Assembly (NCBI RefSeq): GCF_029392895.1
Contig: NZ_CP114200.1
Span: 1,145,501-1,209,500, forward strand
From: Streptomyces sp. 71268
GTDB lineage: Bacteria > Actinomycetota > Actinomycetes > Streptomycetales > Streptomycetaceae
Reading direction: 5' to 3'
Length of the DNA stretch: 64,000 bases
This document shows positions 12,494 through 18,948 of the stretch, one piece after another. Made by a program: the position numbers and the translations under genes. The notes beneath the pieces are model-generated. The model was not told the origin of the DNA and did not search any database. It was given only the letters and a program-made list of their open reading frames with translations. Within the stretch, counting starts at the first letter, position 1; every line of letters begins with the position of its first letter.

Positions 12494-13942
12494 CTACCCG
12501 CCCTCCAGCGCGATCCGCAACCGCCGTACGCCCTCGGCCAGTTCGGCCAGGCTCGCCACGCCCGCGAAGGACAGTCGCAGCCTGGGCCCGGGCGGCTCGG
12601 CCGCGTAGGAGGGCCGGCCGGGGGCCACGGCCACCCCGGCGTGCAGGGCGGCCCGCACCACGGCCGCCTCGTCGGTGCCCGGCGGCAGGGACAGCCACAG
12701 GTGGAAGCCGCCGGGCGGGACGCGGGCGGGCGGCAGCCCGGGCAGCTCCGCGGCGAGCGCCGCGACCAGGGCCTCCCGGCGGCGGCGCAGCTCGGCGGCG
12801 ACCGCGCGCAGGTGGCGCGGCCAGGCGGGCGAGCCGACGAGTTCGAGCGTCGCCTCCTGGAGCGGCCAGGGCACGAAGAAGCTGTCGACGACCTGGATGG
12901 CGCGCAGCCGGTCGCGTACCGGCCCCCGGGCCGCCAGCGCGCCGACCCGCAGGCTGGGCGAGGTGGCCTTGGTGAGCGAGCAGGCGTGCACGACGGTGCC
13001 GTCCGGGTCGTCCGCGGCCAGCGTGGGAGGCAGCGCCGGGGCGTCCTCGTGGGCCAGCCGGCGGGCGAAGTCGTCCTCGATCACGAACGCCCCGGCCGCC
13101 CGCGCGACCCGGATCACCTCGGCTCGCCGCTCCTCGCTGAGCACGGTGCCGGTCGGGTTCTGCATCAGGGGCTGGCAGGCGAAGACCCGCGCGCCGCTGG
13201 CCCGGAACGCGTCGGCGAGCAGGTCGGTGCGTACCCCGTGGGCGTCGACCGGGACCGGCACCGGGCGGACCCCGGAGGCGCGGGCGACGGCCAGCAGGCC
13301 CGGGTAGGTGGGCGACTCGACCAGTACCGGCGCTCCGGGCGGCGCGAGCGCGCGCAGCGCGGTGGTCAGGGAACTCTGGCCGCCGGAGGTGATCAACACG
13401 TCGGCCGCCGTGACGCCGCCGGTGGGCCCGCTGATCTCGCGGGCGAACCAGGCGCGCAGCTTGGGCAGCCCGTCGATCGGCGGCCGGTCCCAGACGCCCG
13501 GGCGGCGCCCGGCCCGGCCGAGCGCCGCCGCCAGGGCGCGTTCCGGTTGCAGCGAGGAGTGCAGGTAGCCGCCGCTGAGTTCGATCACGTCGGTGGGCGG
13601 GGCGGCCAGCGTCGCGAGGATGCCCGAGGCGTCCACCGAGCGCGGTACGGCGTCGGCCGCGGCCTCCGCGCTGAGCGCCACCTCCTGCCAGGAGGTGTCC
13701 CCGGCGCGCGGCTGGCCTCGGCCCCGGTCGGCCGGTCCGGCCCGGAACGCGCCGGCCCCCGGCCGCGTCACCACCAGGCCCTCCGCGGCCAGCAGGGCCA
13801 GCGCGCGCGAGACGGTCACCGGACTGACCCGGTGCTGCTCGATGAGGGCCCGACTGGACGGCAGCTTCTCACCGGGAGAGTAGCAATTCAGTTCCCCTCG
13901 CAGAGCTTCGGCCAGTTCCACCACGCTGCTACGCTCAAACAT
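12494..13942 (-). CDS. MocR/PdxR-type regulator (GntR HTH fused to PLP aminotransferase)
   Basis: 482 aa. Residues 1-70 form a GntR winged helix with PSSRALIEQHRVSPVTVSRALALLAAEGLV; residues about 110-480 form a fold-type I aminotransferase domain with LITSGGQSSLTTALRAL, FACQPLMQNPTG and the PLP lysine in ACSLTKATSPSLRVG. Such proteins sense PLP or amino compounds and control a divergent neighbour. Here the neighbour is an EamA exporter whose drawn start codon overlaps this one (CATGA at 13940-13943). TATCTT lies 8 nt before the ATG, so a leaderless message is likely. It probably activates the exporter and represses itself through the direct repeats at 13953-13988. Confidence 0.9.
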   Translation of the reverse strand: MFERSSVVELAEALRGELNCYSPGEKLPSSRALIEQHRVSPVTVSRALALLAAEGLVVTRPGAGAFRAGPADRGRGQPRAGDTSWQEVALSAEAAADAVPRSVDASGILATLAAPPTDVIELSGGYLHSSLQPERALAAALGRAGRRPGVWDRPPIDGLPKLRAWFAREISGPTGGVTAADVLITSGGQSSLTTALRALAPPGAPVLVESPTYPGLLAVARASGVRPVPVPVDAHGVRTDLLADAFRASGARVFACQPLMQNPTGTVLSEERRAEVIRVARAAGAFVIEDDFARRLAHEDAPALPPTLAADDPDGTVVHACSLTKATSPSLRVGALAARGPVRDRLRAIQVVDSFFVPWPLQEATLELVGSPAWPRHLRAVAAELRRRREALVAALAAELPGLPPARVPPGGFHLWLSLPPGTDEAAVVRAALHAGVAVAPGRPSYAAEPPGPRLRLSFAGVASLAELAEGVRRLRIALEGG

Positions 13943-15089
13943 GACAGGCAAAGATAGCGCTACCCGTACCGATGCGATAGCAGTACCCATAGCGACGCCC
14001 GGCGTCTCCGCCCCCGGTGGCGGCCCGGACGCCGGGCTCACGACCCCGGCCGTCCCCGCTGACGCGCCCCCCGTCCCAGCCGTCACGCCGTACCCCGATC
14101 CGAGCCTGGAGACGGCCACCGGGCCCACCGACGCGGCATCGGCCAACGCGACACGGGCGGACACCCCGCAGGCGGACACCACGCAGGTGGGCGCCGAACC
14201 GGTCAGGGCGGCGGGCGGTACCGGGCCGACCGGGGCCCGGCTCGGGACGCTGCTCGCCGTCCTCGGCGTGGCCACCTTCTCGCTGACCTTCCCCGCCACG
14301 GCCTGGGCGCTCAAGGGGCTCGGCCCCTGGTCCACGATGGCGATCAGGTCCGTACTGGCCGCCCTGGTCGCCGGCGGCTGCCTGCTCGCGGTACGGGCCC
14401 CGTTCCCGGCCCGCCGTCACTGGCCCGGGCTCGCGGTCGTCGTGGGCGGCATCGTGATCGGCTTCCCGTTGTTCACCACCCTGGCCCTGGAGACCTCCTC
14501 CACCGCGCACGCCGCCGTGGTCGTGGGCCTGCTCCCGCTCACGACCGCCGCGTTCGGCGCGGTACGCACCGGGGCCAGGCCCTCGCGGGTGTTCTGGATC
14601 GCGGCGGTGGTCGGGGCCGCGGTGGTGATCACCTTCGCGCTCCAGCAGAGCGGCGGCGAGCCCACCATCGCCGACCTCTACCTCTTCGCCGCGCTCCTGG
14701 TGTGCGCCGCCGGCTACACCGAGGGCGCCACGCTCACCCGCGAACTGCCCGGCTGGCAGGTGATCGGCTGGGCCCTGGTGTGCTGCCTGCCGCTGACGCT
14801 GCCGGCCGCCGCCGTCGCCCTGGCCGTGGAGCCGGTGAACCTGACAGCACAGGTCGTGGCCGGGATGGTGTGGGTGTCGATGGGCTCGCAGTTCGTGGGC
14901 ATGTACGTGTGGTACCGGGGCATGGCCGCGATCGGCGTGGCCAAGGCCAGCCAGCTCCAGTTGGCGCAGCCGCTGCTGACCCTGGTGTGGTCCGTACTCC
15001 TGTTGGGCGAGCACCTCACGCTGGCCGCCCCGCTGGCCGCGGTCGGCGTGCTGGTCTGCATCGGCGTCACCCAGCGGGCGCGGAGCTAG
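13941..15089 (+). CDS. EamA/DMT family transporter
   Basis: 382 aa as drawn. From about residue 93 (ARLGTLLAVLGVATFSLTFP) there are ten hydrophobic segments with two EamA repeats; VSMGSQFVGMYVWYRGMAAIGVAKASQLQLAQPLLT is the second-repeat signature. The first 80 residues are Pro/Ala/Thr-rich with no membrane character and cover the putative MocR operator, so the true start may be the GTG at 14187, giving about 301 aa, the family norm. The stop TAG (15087-15089) lies within the 4-bp target duplication of the adjacent IS element, yet the C-terminus is intact. Likely exports an amino acid or pyridoxal-related metabolite under control of the divergent MocR protein. Confidence 0.82.
   Translation: MTGKDSATRTDAIAVPIATPGVSAPGGGPDAGLTTPAVPADAPPVPAVTPYPDPSLETATGPTDAASANATRADTPQADTTQVGAEPVRAAGGTGPTGARLGTLLAVLGVATFSLTFPATAWALKGLGPWSTMAIRSVLAALVAGGCLLAVRAPFPARRHWPGLAVVVGGIVIGFPLFTTLALETSSTAHAAVVVGLLPLTTAAFGAVRTGARPSRVFWIAAVVGAAVVITFALQQSGGEPTIADLYLFAALLVCAAGYTEGATLTRELPGWQVIGWALVCCLPLTLPAAAVALAVEPVNLTAQVVAGMVWVSMGSQFVGMYVWYRGMAAIGVAKASQLQLAQPLLTLVWSVLLLGEHLTLAAPLAAVGVLVCIGVTQRARS
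13953..13988. promoter_or_regulatory. Direct-repeat operator between mocR and eamA
   Basis: GATAGCGCTACCC (from 13953) and GATAGCAGTACCC (from 13976) are 11/13 identical and 23 bp apart, about two helical turns, the arrangement MocR dimers such as GabR bind. Confidence 0.6.
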
Positions 15090-16018
15090 GGCCTGTCTGA
15101 TAATTGGTCTTGTGGTGGGTCGTGGAGAGCTGACGGATGCGGCGTGGGAGCGGGTAGTCCCGCTGCTGCCGGGTGTTGATGGTCGTGGTCGGCCGTGGCG
15201 GGATCATCGGCAGGTGATCAACGGGGTGTTGTGGCGGTTGCGGACCGGTGCTCCGTGGCGTGACCTGCCCGAACGCTATGGACCGTGGCAGACGGTCTAT
15301 GAGCGGTTCGCTCGCTGGGAGGCGGACGGTACCTGGGCTCGCCTGCTCGAGCAGGTCCAGGTCCGTGACGACTCCATCGGAGCCGTGGAGTGGGTGGTGT
15401 CGGTCGACTCCACGATCAACCGGGCGCATCAGCACGCCGCCGGGGCCCGCAAAAGGGGGCGGCGGCGGGGGACGAACTGGAAGATCCGGCATATCCGTCG
15501 GCTGGCCAGGCGCTGGGCCGCTCCCGCGGCGGGCTGACCACCAAGCTCCACCTCGCCTGCGACGGCCGTGGCCTGCCCTTGGCCGTTGTCCTCACGCCCG
15601 GCAACGTCAACGACTCCACCGTCTTCGACACGGTCATGGACGCGCTGAGGGTGCCCCGGGCCAGCGCCGGGCGCCCGCGCCTTAGGCCCGATGCCGTCAT
15701 CGCGGACAAGGCGTACTCCTCCCGGGCGATCCGCCAGTCCTTGCGAGGCAGAGGCATCCGGGCAGTGATCCCGGAGCGGGCGGACCAGAAGGCCAACCGC
15801 CTACGGCGAGGGAAGGCCGGCGGCAGACCGCCGGCCTTCGATCGCGAGCTTTACAAGGCCCGCAACGTGGTCGAGCGCTGCTTCAACCGCCTCAAGCAAT
15901 TCCGCGCGATCGCCACCCGCTTCGACAAACTCGCCACCCGCTACAAGGCCGGCATCCACCTCGCCGCACTCATCCTCTGGCTCCGCCAACCCAACCAAGA
16001 TCCTTTGTCAGACAGGCC
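15090..16018 (+). mobile_element. IS5-family (IS427/ISL-like) insertion sequence
   Basis: Terminal inverted repeats GGCCTGTCTGATAA and GGCCTGTCTGACAA (right end read inward) bound a 929-bp element. It is flanked on both sides by CTAG (15086-15089 and 16019-16022), a 4-bp duplication centred on TA as in IS427-group insertions. It carries a transposase split into two overlapping frames joined by frameshifting. Both copies of the duplicated TAG act as stop codons: left for the EamA gene, right for the transposase. Confidence 0.93.
15112..15537 (+). CDS. IS5-family transposase, ORF A
   Basis: 141 aa. Begins LTDAAWERVVPLLP, then GRPWRDHRQVINGVLWRLRTGAPWRDLPERYG (the DUF4096 helix-turn-helix region of IS5 transposases) and VVSVDST, which holds the first catalytic aspartate of the DDE triad. 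The natural product continues in the -1 frame (ORF B) after slippage at the A4G5 run 15451-15459; the remainder of this frame, to 15537, is out-of-frame read-through. Confidence 0.9.
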   Translation: MVGRGELTDAAWERVVPLLPGVDGRGRPWRDHRQVINGVLWRLRTGAPWRDLPERYGPWQTVYERFARWEADGTWARLLEQVQVRDDSIGAVEWVVSVDSTINRAHQHAAGARKRGRRRGTNWKIRHIRRLARRWAAPAAG

Positions 16019-16022
16019 CTAG
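15390..16022 (+). CDS. IS5-family transposase, ORF B (frameshifted catalytic part)
   Basis: The functional part starts near GRSRGGLTTKLHLACDGRG, followed by VIADKAYSS (second catalytic Asp) and ARNVVERCFNRLKQFRAIATRFDKLA (catalytic Glu in the E-x6-R signature). It is in the -1 frame relative to ORF A, and the two overlap by about 150 bp, as in programmed-frameshift IS427-group elements. No domain is missing and no extra stop is seen, so the element could be active. The stop TAG at 16020-16022 comes from the target duplication rather than the element itself. Confidence 0.9.
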   Translation: MGGVGRLHDQPGASARRRGPQKGAAAGDELEDPAYPSAGQALGRSRGGLTTKLHLACDGRGLPLAVVLTPGNVNDSTVFDTVMDALRVPRASAGRPRLRPDAVIADKAYSSRAIRQSLRGRGIRAVIPERADQKANRLRRGKAGGRPPAFDRELYKARNVVERCFNRLKQFRAIATRFDKLATRYKAGIHLAALILWLRQPNQDPLSDRP

Positions 16023-16044
16023 CGGCCCGGCGCGCGCCGGGCCG
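16023..16044 (+). terminator. Original eamA terminator, displaced by the IS
   Basis: A perfect 22-bp palindrome (CGGCCCGGCGC and its complement) immediately after the right target duplication. Without the IS it would lie directly after the EamA stop codon. Confidence 0.65.
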
Positions 16045-16146
16045 CCCCGGGCGGGCGGGCGACACGCCGTTCAGCACGCGCGGCCATACACTGACAAAAA
16101 CGGACCATCCATCCCTCCGGGGTTCCCGGACAGGAGGCCAGCGCAG

Positions 16147-16344
16147 ATGCAAGCGAGCGTAGGTGACCGGTTGTTGGTCCACGGCAGGATCGTGGGACAG
16201 CACGACCGCGTCGCGGAAGTCGTCGAAGTACTCGGCCCGAGCGGCACGCCTCCCTTCCGCGTGCGGTTCGAGGACGGCCACGAAACCCTGATGTCGCCGG
16301 GCCCGGACACCGTCGTCCGGCACGAGAGCGACCCCCACGCCTAG
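16147..16344 (+). CDS. DUF1918 domain-containing protein
   Basis: 65 aa. The sequence opens MQASVGDRLLVHGRIVGQHDR, followed by EVVEVLG and FRVRFEDGHE, and ends GPDTVVRH. This is the compact SH3-like DUF1918 domain, common as a stand-alone small protein in streptomycetes. Molecular role unknown. ATG at 16147, immediately preceded by CAGCGCAG. Followed by a long GC-rich hairpin at 16361-16401 shared with the convergent gene. Confidence 0.85.
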   Translation: MQASVGDRLLVHGRIVGQHDRVAEVVEVLGPSGTPPFRVRFEDGHETLMSPGPDTVVRHESDPHA

Positions 16345-16360
16345 GCCGGCCCGCCGGCGC

Positions 16361-16401
16361 GCCCCGGGCCCGCGCGCGGTGCGCGCACCCGGGCCCGGGG
16401 C
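16361..16401. terminator. Bidirectional terminator between DUF1918 gene and GHL10 hydrolase gene
   Basis: GCCCCGGGCCCG (16361-16372) pairs with CGGGCCCGGGGC (16390-16401); the loop contains a further GCGCGC/GCGCGC stem. Confidence 0.75.
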
Positions 16402-16437
16402 GGCCGGCGGCGGAGGCTGTCTCGCTCGGTCTCCGGC

Positions 16438-17748
16438 TCAGTGCGGGGACCGCACCGGGCTGCGGTAGTGGTCGGCGACCACACGGGCCATGGCGCCGAA
16501 CGGGTCGCCGGCCACCTCCTTCGCGGAGAAGAAGGCGTGCCCCGCCACCTGCGGGTGCCGGCGCGCCAGGGTCAGGTGCCGGGAGAGTTCGGCCACGTCC
16601 TGCCAGGGCGCGGGCTGGGCCGGGTCGCCCGCCTTGTACAGGGCCTCGCCCACGTACAGCCGCACCCCCGTGCCGCGTACCGTGCGGGCCCACCACGGCA
16701 CCAGCGTCGCGTAGTCGGCGGCGGCGAAGCCGATGTGCCAGTAGATCTGCGGGACGATGTAGTCGAGCCAGCCCTCGACGACCCAGCGCCGGGTGTCGGC
16801 GTACAGGTCGTCGTAGGTCTGCACGCCGGCCCGGGTGTCCGAGCCCAGCGGGTCGGTGGCCTGGTTGCGCCAGACGGCGAACGGGCTGACCCCGAAGCGC
16901 ACCCGGCGCCGCAGGCCGCGCACCCGCTCGGACGTCTCGCGCACCAGCAGGTCGATGTTGTTCCGACGCCACGCGGCCCGGTCCGGGAAGCCGCCCCCGT
17001 GCTTCTCGAAGGCCGCGTCGTCGTCGAAGACCTGCCCGGCCACCGGGTACGGGTAGAAGTAGTCGTCCCAGTGCACCCCGTCCACGTCGTAGCGGGCCAC
17101 CGCGTCGAACATCGCGTCCTGCACGAAGCGCCGCACCTCGGGCAGGCCCGGGTTGTAGTAGAGCTTCCCGCCGTACGGAACCACCCACTCCGGGTGCACC
17201 CGCGCCGGGTGCGTGGCGACCAGCCGGCCCGGGTCCGTGTGGTTGGCAACGCGGTACGGGTTGAACCACGCGTGCAGTTCGAGGCCGCGCCGGTGCGCCT
17301 CGCGTACCGCGAACCCCAGCGGGTCCCAGCCCGGGTCCCGGCCCTGGGTGCCGGTCAGGTACGCGCTCCACGGCTCGTACGGCGAGGGCCACAGCGCGTC
17401 GGCGGTGGGCCTGACCTGGAAGATCACCGCGTTCAGCCGCCGCTCCACGGCGGCGTCGAGCAGGTCGGTCAGCTCGGCCCGCTGCTGCCGCACGGGCAGC
17501 CCGGGCTTGGACGGCCAGTCCCGGTTGACCACCGTGGCCAGCCACGTCGCGCGCAGCTCCCGGCGTCGGCCGCCTTCGCGGGCCGCGGGCTCGGCGGCGT
17601 CCGCCCCCGGCTCCCGGGCGCCGGTCGTACCACCGTCGCCCGCGCCACGGCGGGCGGCCAGCGCGGGGCCGCCGGTCAGCAGCCCGGTCACCGCGCCCGT
17701 GGCCCCGACGGCGAAGCCACGGCGGCCCATCTTTCCCAAGCGCCCCAT
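16438..17748 (-). CDS. Secreted glycosyl hydrolase-like 10 (GHL10, DUF187) protein
   Basis: 436 aa. The N-terminus has a Tat-type signal: twin arginine in MGRRGFAVG, a hydrophobic Ala/Gly/Thr stretch, and ALA cleavage near residue 32. After a low-complexity linker the catalytic-type (beta/alpha)8 domain begins at ELRATWLATVVNRDWPS and includes NAVIFQVRPTADALWPS, LHAWFNPYRV, DGVHWDDYFYPYP and DYIVPQIYWHIGF, all classical PF02638 segments. Homologues act on cell-wall or surface glycans, but the substrate is uncertain. The ATG at 17748 is preferred to the GTG at 17778 because GAGGGG sits 7 nt upstream. Confidence 0.88.
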   Translation of the reverse strand: MGRLGKMGRRGFAVGATGAVTGLLTGGPALAARRGAGDGGTTGAREPGADAAEPAAREGGRRRELRATWLATVVNRDWPSKPGLPVRQQRAELTDLLDAAVERRLNAVIFQVRPTADALWPSPYEPWSAYLTGTQGRDPGWDPLGFAVREAHRRGLELHAWFNPYRVANHTDPGRLVATHPARVHPEWVVPYGGKLYYNPGLPEVRRFVQDAMFDAVARYDVDGVHWDDYFYPYPVAGQVFDDDAAFEKHGGGFPDRAAWRRNNIDLLVRETSERVRGLRRRVRFGVSPFAVWRNQATDPLGSDTRAGVQTYDDLYADTRRWVVEGWLDYIVPQIYWHIGFAAADYATLVPWWARTVRGTGVRLYVGEALYKAGDPAQPAPWQDVAELSRHLTLARRHPQVAGHAFFSAKEVAGDPFGAMARVVADHYRSPVRSPH

Positions 17749-17930
17749 CTGCCATCCCCTCACTGTCGCGTGCGTCACATCACTCTGTGGTCAGCATGCC
17801 CGCCCCGGCGCCCCGTGCGCAGGTGGGCGCGGAGTAACGTCGGGGCCTAGGCGGTCAGCGAAGCCCTCCGTGCCACAAGCCAGGGGCGGATGTCCGCCGC
17901 CGGCCGAAGAAGATCAGCGAAAGGCACGAT

Positions 17931-18791
17931 GTGACCGACATCGAACGCGTCGGAGTGGTGGGCTGCGGCCAGATGGGCGCGGGCATCGCGGAGGTGTGTG
18001 CTCGTTCCGGCCTGGACGTCATGGTCGCCGAGACCACGGGCGAGGCCCTGGAGTTGGGCCGTACGCGGCTGACCAACTCGCTGAGCAAGGCCGCCGAACG
18101 CGGCAAGCTCACGCCCGACGAGCGGGACGCGGCACTCGCCCGGCTCAGCTTCACCACCGACCTCGGGGAGTTCGCCGACCGCGACCTCGTCATCGAGGCC
18201 GTGGTGGAGAACGAGCAGGTCAAGACGGAAATCTTCCGGGTACTCGACCAGGTGGTCACCCGCCCGGACGCCATCCTCGCCTCCAACACCTCCTCCATCC
18301 CCCTGGTCAAGCTGGCCGTCGCCACCTCGCGCCCCGACCAGGTCATCGGCATCCACTTCTTCAACCCGGCCCCGGTGCAGCGACTGGTGGAGGTCATCCC
18401 CGCGCTGACCACCGGCGAGGAGACCATCAAGCGCGCCGAGGCCGTCGTGCAGGGCGTCCTCGGCAAGCACGCCATCCGAGCCCAGGACCGCTCGGGCTTC
18501 GTGGTCAACGCGCTGCTCATCCCGTACCTACTGTCCGCGATCCGGATGTTCGAGTCGGGCATCGCCAGCCGCGAGGACATCGACGACGGCATGGAGATGG
18601 GCTGCGCCCACCCGATGGGCCCGCTCAAGCTCAGCGACCTGATCGGCCTGGACACTGTCGCCTCGGTGGCCGACTCGATGTACGAGGAGTACAAGGAGGC
18701 GCTGTACGCCGCTCCCCCGCTGCTCCAGCGCATGGTCGACGCGGGCCGGCTCGGCCGCAAGACCGGCTCGGGCTTCTACACCTACTCCTGA
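17931..18791 (+). CDS. 3-hydroxybutyryl-CoA dehydrogenase
   Basis: 286 aa, normal for single-function HBDH/FadB2 enzymes. The NAD-binding motif GVVGCGQMGAGIAEV lies at residues 8-22; ILASNTSSIPL and the catalytic-histidine motif VIGIHFFNPAPVQRLVEVI follow; the C-terminal 3HCDH domain contains RSGFVVNALLIPYL and AHPMGPLKLSDLIGLD. It interconverts acetoacetyl-CoA and 3-hydroxybutyryl-CoA (fatty acid or PHB metabolism, ethylmalonyl-CoA supply). GTG start at 17931 with GAAAGG upstream. Monocistronic, followed by two strong hairpins. Confidence 0.93.
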   Translation: MTDIERVGVVGCGQMGAGIAEVCARSGLDVMVAETTGEALELGRTRLTNSLSKAAERGKLTPDERDAALARLSFTTDLGEFADRDLVIEAVVENEQVKTEIFRVLDQVVTRPDAILASNTSSIPLVKLAVATSRPDQVIGIHFFNPAPVQRLVEVIPALTTGEETIKRAEAVVQGVLGKHAIRAQDRSGFVVNALLIPYLLSAIRMFESGIASREDIDDGMEMGCAHPMGPLKLSDLIGLDTVASVADSMYEEYKEALYAAPPLLQRMVDAGRLGRKTGSGFYTYS

Positions 18792-18797
18792 CCCGCG

Positions 18798-18881
18798 CCG
18801 ACCGCTCGCCGACCGCGGCGAGCGGTCGGCCGGGCACGCGCGCGGCGAGGGGCCGCCCCACACGGGGCGGCCCCTCGCCGC
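18798..18881. terminator. Two tandem terminators between convergent genes
   Basis: First hairpin: 14-bp arms at 18798-18811 and 18816-18829, 4-nt loop. Second: 18-bp perfect arms at 18842-18859 and 18864-18881, 4-nt loop. They separate the HBDH gene from the convergent LAL regulator gene. Confidence 0.85.
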
Positions 18882-18948
18882 TTCTCGTCTTCCGCGCCGG
18901 GGAGCTCGCAGGGAGTTCGCGTCGCGCGGCGGCCGTCGGCGCTCGGCG

